Assembly: GCF_013409255.1 (NCBI RefSeq)
Contig: NZ_JACCAS010000001.1
Span: 4,030,001 to 4,094,000 of the forward strand
Direction of reading: 5' to 3'
Length of the DNA stretch: 64,000 nucleotides
Source: Paraburkholderia bryophila
GTDB lineage: Bacteria > Pseudomonadota > Gammaproteobacteria > Burkholderiales > Burkholderiaceae
In this document: piece by piece, positions 48,994-57,358 of the stretch
Numbering within the stretch: the stretch's first letter is position 1
Layout of the letters: each line of letters starts with the position of its first letter
Program-made: the position numbers and the translations under genes
Notes under the pieces: generated by a model
What the model was told of the DNA's origin: nothing
The model's database searches: none
What the model saw: only the letters and a program-made list of their open reading frames with translations

Positions 48994-49395
48994 TCACGCC
49001 TGCGTGAGCGACGCGACGCCGCGATTGGCCAGTTGATCGGCCCGCTCGTTTTCCGGATGCCCATTGTGCCCGCGCACCCAGCGCCATTCGATTTCGTGTT
49101 GCGCGACGAGCGCGTCGAGCCGTTTCCACAGATCGGCGTTCTTCACCGGCTGCTTGGCGGCGGTGATCCAGCCTTTCTTCTTCCAGCCGTGAATCCACTC
49201 GCTGATGCCTTTCTGCACGTACTGCGAGTCGGTGTGGACGACCGCTTTGCACGGGCGCTTCAGCGCTTCGAGCGCGCCGATCACGCCCATCAGTTCCATG
49301 CGGTTGTTGGTGGTGTTGGGCTCGCCGCCGAACAGTTCTTTTTCCTGGTCGCCGAAGCGCAGCAGCGCGCCCCAGCCGCCGGGGCCGGGATTTCC
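48994..49395 (-). pseudogene. rnhA: RNase HI gene truncated at its 5' end
   Basis: RNase HI removes RNA from RNA-DNA hybrids. The reading frame from 49395 matches it closely: [28 protein letters not shown] (catalytic Glu48 equivalent), [11 protein letters not shown] (Asp70) and [11 protein letters not shown] (Asp134). The expected first 13 or so residues, including the catalytic Asp10 in the DGAC motif, are absent. Immediately upstream in frame is a TGA (49408-49410), and no start codon exists before an internal ATG at 49299. The breakpoint lies at about 49396, where the accessory block begins. Confidence 0.88.
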
Positions 49396-49455
49396 GGTTC
49401 TGTTACTTCATGTTGTTCATGTTCACGCTTGCTCACATTCGTGATTATAGCTTGG

Positions 49456-49514
49456 GCGGTCTCTTGCCTGCGGGCAAAAGACCGCGTCTATCAAACGTGC
49501 TCGTTTGATAGACG
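49456..49514. repeat. two back-to-back hairpins at the rnhA break
   Basis: The first hairpin pairs GCGGTCT (49456-49462) with AGACCGC (49479-49485), plus TTGCC with GGCAA inside it. The second pairs CGTCTATCAAACG (49485-49497) with CGTTTGATAGACG (49502-49514), a perfect 13-bp stem with a 4-base loop. They share one base and have no T-run, so they are not ordinary terminators. Their place beside the truncated gene suggests an element end or recombination site. Confidence 0.75.
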
Positions 49515-49552
49515 AGTGCATGAGAAATATTTTCCCTTCCCTCACCGATGGT

Positions 49553-49580
49553 TTGACGGGGCGTGATATGGCACTATTAT
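49553..49580 (+). promoter_or_regulatory. sigma-70-like promoter for the 49.6-kb gene
   Basis: TTGACG (49553-49558) and TATTAT (49575-49580) are separated by 16 bases, 30 bases before the ATG at 49611. Confidence 0.6.
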
Positions 49581-49610
49581 TGAGAAGTTGCTTATGCGAG
49601 AGTGTTCCCC

Positions 49611-49871
49611 ATGGATTCCAAACTTGCTGCAAAAACGGGTGTCTTGGTTGAAACACCTAAGGATGAGCGGTGTCTTTCATACTTGGTGTCGAAAAAAGGG
49701 GAGGATGCGGTTTGCGACGCTGTTGCACAGTTGGCCGGCAATAGAAAACCCTACGTTTCGAATATAGCGAGAATCTTGGGAGTCGAATTTCCCGACAGCG
49801 TTCAGCTGACGCCTCAGGAAGAAGGCCGCGCGAGATTGCGTGATATCAAGGCGATTCTCACAAAGAAGTGA
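49611..49871 (+). CDS. small conserved island protein, unknown function
   Basis: The ATG at 49611 gives 86 residues. It is hydrophilic, with a segment VSNIARILGVEFP that could be a helix-turn-helix-like helix pair and a Cys-rich short loop (ERCLSY, AVCDAV). I do not recognise a family; small proteins of this style occur near mobile elements. It is the first gene of the accessory block and has its own likely promoter. Confidence 0.7.
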   Translation: MDSKLAAKTGVLVETPKDERCLSYLVSKKGEDAVCDAVAQLAGNRKPYVSNIARILGVEFPDSVQLTPQEEGRARLRDIKAILTKK

Positions 49872-50036
49872 ATGGGAGTCCCGCTGCATGGAGTCCCCAT
49901 CGCTGTTCCTTAGTTTTTGTTTGCGCTCTCGCCCCCAGTGACGCATCGTCATTTCAACTTGGCGTATCCTCTCGATTGCCTGAATCGCCGATAAGCGCGA
50001 CAGGTGAAAATAAAGATATTCGAGAGGGGGCAACGG

Positions 50037-53000
50037 GTGCCAGACAAAACGCAAGTCTCAATTCCAGCAGTCCATGAAATTCACGCAAAGATTGAAGGTA
50101 ACCCGGTAATTCAGCTTGCGAGAGACGTCGTCAGGAGCGACGCCTTCGTGGCGGCCCCAGAGGGGCGAGCCCAGAATTATGTCCTCTTGGATGACATCGC
50201 TGGCGAGAGGCTCGCCGTGGCAACCAAGACAATTGCTGTCCCACCAGGTGTAGACCGCGTACTGGTTATTCGAGACGCGACAGTGTTGCCGGAAACATCC
50301 GCGGACTGGGACTTGGCGGTACGCCCAACTCGGTGGTCTTATCCACCCGTATTTGACCTCGGCGCGGAATCTATCGAATCCAGCATTAGTCGGACACGCC
50401 AAGTTGTCGACAGCTGGAACAGCTCTTTCCAGTTCAAAGAGGAGTGGACAGACGACGAAGGCGTGATTCACCCGGGCCTTCGGCCACCACAGATGGGCGC
50501 CCTTTACGCGGCGCTCGCGCATTGGCGAGTTTCAACGAAGCCGGCGACTGTGGTCATGCCGACCGGCACAGGCAAGACCGACACAATGCTTGCGCTGTTG
50601 GTCGCTCAGCGCATTAGACGTCTGTTGGTTCTGGTCCCAAGCGACGCGCTTCGCGAGCAGGTAAGCGGGAAATTCGTGAATCTTGGCTGGCTCAAGAAAC
50701 TGGGATTGCTCGGCGACGAAGGCCTATATCCGGTCGTCGGCCTCCTAAAAAAGATGTCGAAAGACCGCGACTCGCTTAATTTGATGCTGAATCGGTGCAA
50801 TGTGGTTGTCGCGACCATGAGTATCGCCGCAAATAGCCGCTCGGAATTGCGTGCCGCTATCGCGCAGTGGGCAACTCACGTCTTCATCGACGAGGCTCAT
50901 CATGTTTCCGCAACTACCTGGGCCGCGTTTCGCAAGGAATTCGGCGAAAAACCGGTTCTGCAGTTCACTGCGACGCCGTTCAGGTCAGACGGCAAGCTCG
51001 TCGACGGCAAAGTAATTTTCAACTATCCGCTGAGTCGGGCCCAAGCGGAGAAGTATTTCAAACCCATTCGGTTTCGCCCGGTTGTTGAATACAACGACGA
51101 CGTCGCCGATATGCGCATCATGGAGGAAGCGGTGGCGGCGCTACGTAGCGACGTGGAGGCAAACCTCGACCACGTACTGATGGCCCGTGTCCGTTCGATT
51201 CCACGGGCCATCGAGGTATATCGTCTTTACAAGCAGCACGCACCAGACCTCAATCCACAGATAGTACATAGCGAACAGACGGATATCGAAAAGCTCGCGA
51301 GTCTGCGAGCACTGCGTGGCCGAACGAGCAGGATTATCGTGGCCGTCGACATGCTCGGCGAAGGCTTTGACCTGCCACAACTCAAGGTCGCAGCGCTGCA
51401 TGACATGCACAAGAGCCTTGCTATTACGTTGCAGTTTACGGGCCGTTTCACCCGGAGTTCCGCAACTAACATCGGGGACGCTACAGTTGTCGCCAACATC
51501 GCGGATGTGGACGTTGCCGAGAACTTGCAGGCGCTTTACGCCGAGGATGCGGAGTGGGGTGAGCTCTTGCGCGTATTAAGCGAAGGGGCAACTGAGGCGG
51601 AAGTGCGGCGGTCGGAATTTCTCGGTGGATTTGGTGAGCTAGCTCCCAAGGTGGCATTGCAAAACATCTTTCCCAAGATGAGTGCAGTCGTCTATCAGAC
51701 CGAGGGCACCTGGACTCCCGATAACATTGCCAAAGCTATCAAGCCCGCACGGATGTACGCGGGTCCATTCACGAACGTTGCTGAGAAAGTAGTTGTCTTT
51801 GTCACGAAGGACCTGGAGCAAGTTCCTTGGGGCGATGTACGAGACCTTAAAAACACGACGTGGAATGTCTTTATCCTCCATTGGAGCGAAGAGCAGCGGC
51901 TGCTCTTTATTAACAGTTCTGACAATTCTTCGGTTCACGAAGAGCTTGCACGTGCGGTTTGTGGACTTAATGCGACTCTCATCCGAGGCGAGCAGATATT
52001 CAAGTCCCTACACGGCGTTTCCCGATTCCTAATCATGAATCTCGGACTGCGCCACCTGATAAGTAAGACTGTGCAGTTCTCGATGCACAGCGGCTCAGAT
52101 GTTGGCGCTGCACTCACGCTGGCGTTGCGCCAAAACAGAGCAAAGTCGAACCTGTTTGGACGGGGATATGAGCGGGGCGCGCGTGTTACGGTTGGCTGCT
52201 CCCAGAAAGGACGTCTTTGGTCGCATCGTGTTGCCTACGATTTGTCCAAGTGGGTCGATTGGTGCCACGAGGTCGGAGCAAAGCTGACAAATCCCGATAT
52301 TTCCACCGAAGACATCTTCAAGAATGTCGTGATACCTGAGGTCGTGTCGGCGAGACCTGACGCAGTGCCGTTGGCTGTCGACTGGAGCGAAGAGATGCTG
52401 CATCGCCGCGAGGATTCGGTTGACATCGAAATCGCTGGCATAACCAGCAAGTTGTTTGAAGTAGAACTTCAGCCCGATACAGTCGCTTCGGAAGGCCCAT
52501 TAAGAATCCGAGTGAGAACGCCGGATGCTGAGTCGGTTTACGAGATACGCTTTGCCGCTAATGACGTTTCCTACGTTCTGGTAGAAGGAAGTGCGGTCTA
52601 CGTAGCAGCGGGGCGAAAACGCGAGTCGCTAGAAATCTGGTGGCGGGCGGAGCCTCCGACGGTCTACTTCTCCGACGGCTCTTCGCTCATATTCAACGAA
52701 GCCTACAAACTGCCGGCAACCGAGCGACGTGTGTCTTTCGCCCGTGAGGAACTTGTCTCGTGGGACTGGAACGGCATCAACATAAGGAAGGAATCGCAAG
52801 GTCCCACTAAGGCGCCGGACTCGATACAGCGGCGCGTCATAGACCGGCTGCTTGCGGTCAGCGGAGAAAACCGGTTTGACATCATCTTTGACGACGACGG
52901 CTCGGGAGAAATGGCCGACGTTGTCGCAGTAAATGTCCAAAACGGGCGAATCGAGGTTTGCTTCTATCACTGCAAATATTCGCTGCAAGATAATCCGGGT

Positions 53001-53330
53001 GCCCGCATCGATGACCTGTACGTCGTTTGTGGACAGGCACAGCGCAGTGTGTTTTGGAAGGGAGAGCCTGAGCGACTGTTCAGGCATTTACAGCTTCGTG
53101 AGGTCAAACGACAACGAACCGGCAGAACCCGATTCGAGCGAGGCGACCTTGCGACGCTCGCAACCGTAAGCCGGTCGCTGCGAGCGAATCGTCTCGCTCT
53201 GAAGATTTTTGTCGTTCAGCCGGGTGTAAAGGTAGACGAAGTAAGCCCGGCGCAACTCGAGCTTCTTGGTGTCACCGAGTTATATCTGCGCGAGACCTAC
53301 GACTGCGAATTCGAATTTGTGGGCAGCTAG
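50037..53330 (+). CDS. SF2 (DEAH) helicase with probable C-terminal nuclease
   Basis: The GTG at 50037 has AGAGGGGG upstream and gives 1,097 residues; an upstream GTG at 50004 would add 11. Motif I is MPTGTGKT, motif II DEAHH, motif III TATPF, and motif VI is the degenerate QFTGRFTRSS. This core occupies about residues 150-480. A long middle part is unrecognised. Near the C-terminus, DDDGSGEMADVV followed by EVCFYHCKYS looks like a PD-(D/E)XK nuclease site, then DDLYVVCGQAQRSVFW. The protein resembles the helicase-nuclease proteins of phage-defence and restriction loci. Its DNA has lower GC than the core genes. Confidence 0.8.
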   Translation: MPDKTQVSIPAVHEIHAKIEGNPVIQLARDVVRSDAFVAAPEGRAQNYVLLDDIAGERLAVATKTIAVPPGVDRVLVIRDATVLPETSADWDLAVRPTRWSYPPVFDLGAESIESSISRTRQVVDSWNSSFQFKEEWTDDEGVIHPGLRPPQMGALYAALAHWRVSTKPATVVMPTGTGKTDTMLALLVAQRIRRLLVLVPSDALREQVSGKFVNLGWLKKLGLLGDEGLYPVVGLLKKMSKDRDSLNLMLNRCNVVVATMSIAANSRSELRAAIAQWATHVFIDEAHHVSATTWAAFRKEFGEKPVLQFTATPFRSDGKLVDGKVIFNYPLSRAQAEKYFKPIRFRPVVEYNDDVADMRIMEEAVAALRSDVEANLDHVLMARVRSIPRAIEVYRLYKQHAPDLNPQIVHSEQTDIEKLASLRALRGRTSRIIVAVDMLGEGFDLPQLKVAALHDMHKSLAITLQFTGRFTRSSATNIGDATVVANIADVDVAENLQALYAEDAEWGELLRVLSEGATEAEVRRSEFLGGFGELAPKVALQNIFPKMSAVVYQTEGTWTPDNIAKAIKPARMYAGPFTNVAEKVVVFVTKDLEQVPWGDVRDLKNTTWNVFILHWSEEQRLLFINSSDNSSVHEELARAVCGLNATLIRGEQIFKSLHGVSRFLIMNLGLRHLISKTVQFSMHSGSDVGAALTLALRQNRAKSNLFGRGYERGARVTVGCSQKGRLWSHRVAYDLSKWVDWCHEVGAKLTNPDISTEDIFKNVVIPEVVSARPDAVPLAVDWSEEMLHRREDSVDIEIAGITSKLFEVELQPDTVASEGPLRIRVRTPDAESVYEIRFAANDVSYVLVEGSAVYVAAGRKRESLEIWWRAEPPTVYFSDGSSLIFNEAYKLPATERRVSFAREELVSWDWNGINIRKESQGPTKAPDSIQRRVIDRLLAVSGENRFDIIFDDDGSGEMADVVAVNVQNGRIEVCFYHCKYSLQDNPGARIDDLYVVCGQAQRSVFWKGEPERLFRHLQLREVKRQRTGRTRFERGDLATLATVSRSLRANRLALKIFVVQPGVKVDEVSPAQLELLGVTELYLRETYDCEFEFVGS

Positions 53331-53376
53331 TTGCAGAAGGACCGCATCCTCGCGATTGTCGTAGCCTCGTGTTGAT

Positions 53377-53411
53377 GCCTGTAGGCAGGCTAAAAGCGGT
53401 TGCCTACAGGC
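53377..53411. promoter_or_regulatory. inverted repeat just before the AlpA-like gene
   Basis: GCCTGTAGGCA (53377-53387) and TGCCTACAGGC (53401-53411) are perfect inverted 11-mers with a 13-base spacer, ending 3 bases before the ATG. It could be an operator for the regulator itself or a stem that hides its ribosome site. There is no T-run. Confidence 0.6.
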
Positions 53412-53414
53412 TGA

Positions 53415-53627
53415 ATGAAATCAGCCGCCGCATCTCCGTCGTACCGTTACCTTGACGCCACCGAGCTCGCCGACGTGCTCGGCCTTTCCCTGCGCACAAT
53501 CACCCTGCGAGCAAAACACCGACCCTGGCTGTTACCACCGTGCGCCGAACTTTACGACCGCGAACTTCTTCGCTGGCGACAGGATGTTGTCGCGTTATGG
53601 GTTCAGCCGTGCCACCCAGTGCGTTGA
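53415..53627 (+). CDS. AlpA/excisionase-like DNA-binding protein
   Basis: The 70-residue product begins with a helix-turn-helix of the MerR/AlpA type (YLDATELADVLGLSLRTITLRAK), followed by WLLPPCAELYDRELLRW. Such proteins activate integrase or excision genes on islands. No integrase is in view. A perfect inverted repeat overlaps its upstream region. Confidence 0.65.
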   Translation: MKSAAASPSYRYLDATELADVLGLSLRTITLRAKHRPWLLPPCAELYDRELLRWRQDVVALWVQPCHPVR

Positions 53628-53716
53628 CTCTTCAGCTTCTATCTTTCCGCTGGCTTCGAACTTTTGTCGTCTGGTGGCACGAGGGTTTTCCCACCCGGAG
53701 AATGGCCCGGAGCTCT

Positions 53717-54004
53717 TTAGGTCGACTTTCTAGAGGGTCGCCGCCCCAATTTTAGGGTCGTCGGCGGCCCATCGTGCTCGGAAAGCAAATCAGTCAACTC
53801 GACCTCGAGCGCAACAGCTATCGCCACCACGGTATCGAGCGTTGGGTTGATTATTTGTCGTTCGAGCTGACTGACGTAGGTACGATGAAACCCCGCTCGT
53901 TCGCTAAGTTCTTCCTGAGAAATGCTGTGCTTCGCCCGGAACGACTTTAGGTGGTCCGAGAGGCGTTTGCGAGCAGCTTTTTGTGCTTTTTCGAGCTTGT
54001 CCAT
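53717..54004 (-). CDS. XRE-family transcriptional regulator
   Basis: The 95-residue protein has a helix-turn-helix at about 18-75: FRAKHSISQEELSERAGFHRTYVSQLERQ, then NPTLDTVVAIAVALEVE. It is the typical lambda-Cro-like domain with a short C-terminal tail. It is transcribed away from the genes at 54.3-58.3 kb. Three 15-bp-spaced repeats with a -10 element lie immediately upstream and are likely its operator. Confidence 0.88.
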   Translation of the reverse strand: MDKLEKAQKAARKRLSDHLKSFRAKHSISQEELSERAGFHRTYVSQLERQIINPTLDTVVAIAVALEVELTDLLSEHDGPPTTLKLGRRPSRKST

Positions 54005-54036
54005 GTTGGACGAAGCATCGCCGATTACAGCTTACT

Positions 54037-54075
54037 AATCTACAGATTGAAAATCTACTGTTTTATAATCTACTG
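54037..54075. promoter_or_regulatory. three 15-bp-period repeats, probable XRE operator
   Basis: AATCTACAG (54037-54045), AATCTACTG (54052-54060) and AATCTACTG (54067-54075) are spaced exactly 15 bases apart. The first copy is also part of the palindrome AATCTACAGATT. A TATAAT overlaps the last repeat (54064-54069). The region lies between the divergent XRE gene and the accessory operon. Confidence 0.8.
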
Positions 54076-54287
54076 TGTTTACATCTCATCATGGCCTGGC
54101 TAAACTGAGCTGCATCGACGCCCGGCAACGGCTTGGTCCTCCGGACATCTGACGTTAGCTCGCGTCGACCTCTTCAACGAACGTCCAAAGGAAAGTCTTG
54201 GATGGTCAAGATTTCGTCAAAGGAGTGCGCTGAGGGCGTCGGTCCGTACGGGGTGTTGCTATGGTCTCCGCGTAAGGCAGTTGAATA

Positions 54288-54650
54288 ATGGTCGTGCATG
54301 TAGTCCCCACCTTAGCGTCGCAGAGAGTAGAGCTTTTTGACTGGCGCATCCTGCGAACGGCTGCTGGGTCCTGTCATTTCGTGGGTTGCAGGACAACACA
54401 CGGACGGGGACGGGTGAGTTCCGCAATCAAATTGTTTAACCCTACAGGCCAGTTTGGCCTTACGCGCTCGGACACTCTTTACGTCCTTGAGGGGCCCAGC
54501 TCGTTTTCCTTGGCCGCGCAGGCTGTGTGGCTGCAGTGGTGCGCTAAGAATGAGGTGGAGAGCTGGGTTGACGTCACTGACAAATGGATTTCGAAGACGG
54601 TAGCCGAAGACCACGCTTCGTCACCGAACCCGGACGCAAACGTCAAGTGA
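54288..54650 (+). CDS. small protein of unknown function, GRGRVSSAI type
   Basis: The 120-residue product contains CHFVGCRTTHGRGRVSSAIK and SDTLYVLEGPSS, then VWLQWCAKNEV. This pattern recurs in small proteins of mobile regions in related bacteria as I recall, with no known function. It is hydrophilic and has no membrane segment. It lies directly after the operator region. Confidence 0.55.
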   Translation: MVVHVVPTLASQRVELFDWRILRTAAGSCHFVGCRTTHGRGRVSSAIKLFNPTGQFGLTRSDTLYVLEGPSSFSLAAQAVWLQWCAKNEVESWVDVTDKWISKTVAEDHASSPNPDANVK

Positions 54651-54739
54651 GACCCCGCATCATGACGTCACCGGCATAGGCACGCTGGCGATACTGAGGG
54701 AAGCTGCGACCAATTGGTTGCGAAGCAACAGGAGTAGTG

Positions 54740-55267
54740 ATGTCGGTTTATGCGGTAGACCACACAACTTTTCGGCAGGGCGAGGACATCGCTATTTGCG
54801 TGTGTGTCGGTCGGTTCGGCTCTAATTTACGGTGGGAGCAAGAGTTGTACACCCGTTGCATACAGCACGGCGGCGCTCCAGACATATGGGCTGACGCGTA
54901 TCACGCATTGCACCGCTATGAAAGCGCTCAGCTCATATCAGACGCTGGTCCGGTAGCGACAGTCAGGCATGAAGGAGCGACGAAGCGAACCCGGGTAGTG
55001 AACGTCACTTGCTTGATTGAGCGCGCGCGAGGGTGTGTGCAAGATGCTGCCGCGCGCTTTACTGTGTCCGTTGACTCCGTAGGGCGGGTACGCGGAGAAG
55101 CGGTTGCGACTGGCCAGCCAGCAGCCAAAATCGCGCGCATGCGCGTCGACCCATCGCATTCGGCTTCAGAAATCGGTCTCGCCGTGCTGCTTCATCTGGC
55201 TAGTAGGGAGCACCACTCAGCAGTCGCGGACCTCATGCATCGAATGCGGCGCGGCGACAAACAATAG
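54740..55267 (+). CDS. hypothetical protein
   Basis: The ATG at 54740 (AGGAG upstream) gives 175 residues. The N-terminal part has AICVCVGRFGSNLRWEQEL; the middle holds VTCLIERARGCVQDAAAR; the C-terminus is helical (LAVLLHLASREHH). No family was recognised and no relation to the shared-domain proteins downstream is convincing. GC content is lower than in the core. Confidence 0.55.
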   Translation: MSVYAVDHTTFRQGEDIAICVCVGRFGSNLRWEQELYTRCIQHGGAPDIWADAYHALHRYESAQLISDAGPVATVRHEGATKRTRVVNVTCLIERARGCVQDAAARFTVSVDSVGRVRGEAVATGQPAAKIARMRVDPSHSASEIGLAVLLHLASREHHSAVADLMHRMRRGDKQ

Positions 55268-55384
55268 GGCCTTGTCTTCTATGGGCTGGTGTCGGATTGT
55301 GCTTTGGAAATCGGTCCAGCGCTGAGAAATACCGGCACTGGTTGTTACGTCAATCAGGTGCCGTACAAGCAAGTCAAGAACACG

Positions 55385-55816
55385 ATGAAACTTGAAGCGC
55401 GCGTGCTGCGTTCAATCGCCAGGCGCCACAGCATCGTGATACTGCGCTCAGAGCTGGCGCGATTGGGTAGCCCCGCGCAGCTTAGTCGCGTGCTGGCGAA
55501 GCTCGTCCGCACGGGAGCGTTAGTGCGAGTCAGTCAGGGCGTATATGCGAAAACGAAAGTAAACAAGTTCACCGGGAAACTGGCGCCAGCCGCTCCTTTC
55601 GAAACAATCGCGGCGGAAACGCTTCGAAAGCTACGAATCGAGGTGACGCACGGGACGCTGGCAGCCGAGTACGACCAAGGTCTCACAACGCAAATTCCTA
55701 TGCTTCCAATTGTAAGCACGGGACGTCGGCGTATAAGTCGAAAAATACAAGTCGGTCGAAAAATCTTGCTGTATGAGCGACCGCCTGCGCGGGCGCGTAA
55801 GGGGACGATGCGATGA
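55385..55816 (+). CDS. DUF6088/AbiEi-like winged-helix protein
   Basis: The ATG at 55385 gives 143 residues. The N-terminal winged helix reads LRSIARRHSIVILRSELARLG, then LSRVLAKLVRTGALVRVSQGVYAK. This is the pattern of AbiEi-type antitoxins and DUF6088 proteins, which bind DNA and autoregulate. The usual nucleotidyltransferase partner (AbiEii) is not present next to it. Instead a set of unknown small proteins follows in the same operon, 18 bases downstream. Confidence 0.75.
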   Translation: MKLEARVLRSIARRHSIVILRSELARLGSPAQLSRVLAKLVRTGALVRVSQGVYAKTKVNKFTGKLAPAAPFETIAAETLRKLRIEVTHGTLAAEYDQGLTTQIPMLPIVSTGRRRISRKIQVGRKILLYERPPARARKGTMR

Positions 55817-55834
55817 CTGCATGCGACGTGGGAA

Positions 55835-56242
55835 ATGTTTGAAAATGCGGACCCGCAACGGGAGGCGCTCGTGCAGACAGAAGTGGCCGTGTACCTGGGC
55901 GACTGTACTGGCGCCACCTTGCTCGTTGTTTGCGACGGAACATCGGTCGAATCAGAAGGGACGATATGGCAGCGTGCCGCAGATGCGCTCGTGAATCCGT
56001 CACCTCGGGGCCCTTACCCTGTGTCCGACCGTTTTACGATGTTCGTGCATGAAGCGCGTCTTGAGCCGGGCTGGGGTGACGTTGCGCTAGTTTCGATTTG
56101 CATCGACGCCATGTGCAGGGAATCGCTCGTCCATGTGAGCGTGCAAAGTAAGCAATCGCTGGCCGAACTTGCGCCCATCTCATTTACTGTAGGAGATGAC
56201 GTAGTCACGATAGCTCGCGCGGTGCTGAGGGCACTTTCATGA
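55835..56242 (+). CDS. shared-domain protein A (unknown)
   Basis: The 135-residue product contains TEVAVYLGDC, IWQRAADALVNPS, GPYPVSDRFTMFVHE, and a C-terminal DDVVTIARAVLRALS. These match, in order, segments of the C-terminal domain of the 56.3-kb protein and of the 57.9-kb protein. There is no membrane segment or obvious catalytic motif. The stop overlaps the next small start (ATGA). Confidence 0.65.
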   Translation: MFENADPQREALVQTEVAVYLGDCTGATLLVVCDGTSVESEGTIWQRAADALVNPSPRGPYPVSDRFTMFVHEARLEPGWGDVALVSICIDAMCRESLVHVSVQSKQSLAELAPISFTVGDDVVTIARAVLRALS

Positions 56243-56355
56243 CCAGGTCTTTGCCGCAAACGTGGCGCGAAAATTCGCCGTTACTCGCTGTACCTTTGAG
56301 CGCGGCCGTCGTCGGCTACCTAATCGGTCGACTGCTCAGGGGGCGGGATGGCTGA
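56239..56355 (+). CDS. 38-residue single-span membrane peptide, coupled
   Basis: The frame starts ATGACC at 56239, overlapping the stop of the preceding gene as ATGA, and ends TGA at 56353-56355, overlapping the ATG of the next gene by 8 bases. The product has a hydrophobic span PLLAVPLSAAVVGYLIG between polar ends, with basic residues after it (RLLRGRD). The nested overlaps imply translational coupling. It is too short for usual annotation; its reality rests on position and composition. Confidence 0.55.
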   Translation: MTRSLPQTWRENSPLLAVPLSAAVVGYLIGRLLRGRDG

Positions 56356-57358
56356 TACCGGATGGGATATCGCCATGCGGCGAATCGACGCCAAATATGA
56401 TTTGCCCCAATTCGTGGCTTCATCGCTTGTGCGAAAAATGGCTGCGAACGACTTCCGACTGCCGGCGGAAGACCGTGCCAAGTATCAGATGCTCCCCGAC
56501 GAGGTCGTATCGCGCATCGAAAAGATTGTGCGCGAAGCTTACCTAGACGCGGGAGAAGATGTTGGCGGCGCTGCTCTGCGCGAGCACCTTTGGCAGCAAG
56601 CCAGACTTGCTCGCCGCGCAATGATTGCAACTGGAGACCTGATAACTCCAGCTGACTTCAGAAGGCAAATCGGCGTGTCTGAAACGCAACTTGCAGCGCT
56701 CATCGCCGACGGTAGTGTGTTCATCGTGGAGGTCGACGGAGATTCATACATTCCCGCGCTACTCGCCCATACAGCACACAATCGGGAACGTCTGCAGACA
56801 ATCTGCCGAATCATTGTGCCCGCTCCCCCGATGAGCCGACTCGATTTTTTGACGTCGCAGCAAGGCAGTTTGAGCGAACGCCGCCCGTTCGAGATGCTCG
56901 ACGATGCCCGTGACTTCAGTCTGCTCCGAAGAACAGCTGCTGCATGGGCTGCCGAGTGGTCGCGCACGTCAGTAAAAATATACGAAGGCGTGCACGAGAC
57001 TGAGCCGGGCGACGTTCCGCCGATATACACGGCGAGCGCAGAAATTGACCCGCGCCGACCACTTTGGGAGCGGGCATCGGAGGCGCTTCACTTACACGGA
57101 TATCAATGGCCGCTCGGCCCATATCCTGACGTCCGAAGCTTCACCCTCTTCGTTGAGCGGCGAACAGCTGGAGATGCTATGCCGACGCCTGATGCTTGCG
57201 TGCAAATTGTAGTCCATGGCGAAGATATCGGCATCCGCATTGTCGCTGCGCCCGGCACGACGCTTATGTCAAGTACGACTCGTGCAGGAAATCACAAAAG
57301 TCTTATTGATATTGCGAAGCGAGTCATTGCTCATCTCATCCATGCGAAACGTACCTGA
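56348..57358 (+). CDS. two-part unknown protein with shared domain B
   Basis: The 336-residue product has an N-terminal half (about 1-205) with a helical segment and a SETQLAALIADG/VFIVEVDGDSYIPALLA region. The following DFLTSQQGSLSERRPFEMLDDARDF resembles the ParS/MbcA-like toxin-binding fold. The C-terminal 130 residues repeat domain A: TSVKIYEGVH, LWERASEALH, LGPYPDVRSFTLFVERR and SLIDIAKRVIAHL. It overlaps the next gene by 17 bases. Function unknown. Confidence 0.65.
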   Translation: MADTGWDIAMRRIDAKYDLPQFVASSLVRKMAANDFRLPAEDRAKYQMLPDEVVSRIEKIVREAYLDAGEDVGGAALREHLWQQARLARRAMIATGDLITPADFRRQIGVSETQLAALIADGSVFIVEVDGDSYIPALLAHTAHNRERLQTICRIIVPAPPMSRLDFLTSQQGSLSERRPFEMLDDARDFSLLRRTAAAWAAEWSRTSVKIYEGVHETEPGDVPPIYTASAEIDPRRPLWERASEALHLHGYQWPLGPYPDVRSFTLFVERRTAGDAMPTPDACVQIVVHGEDIGIRIVAAPGTTLMSSTTRAGNHKSLIDIAKRVIAHLIHAKRT

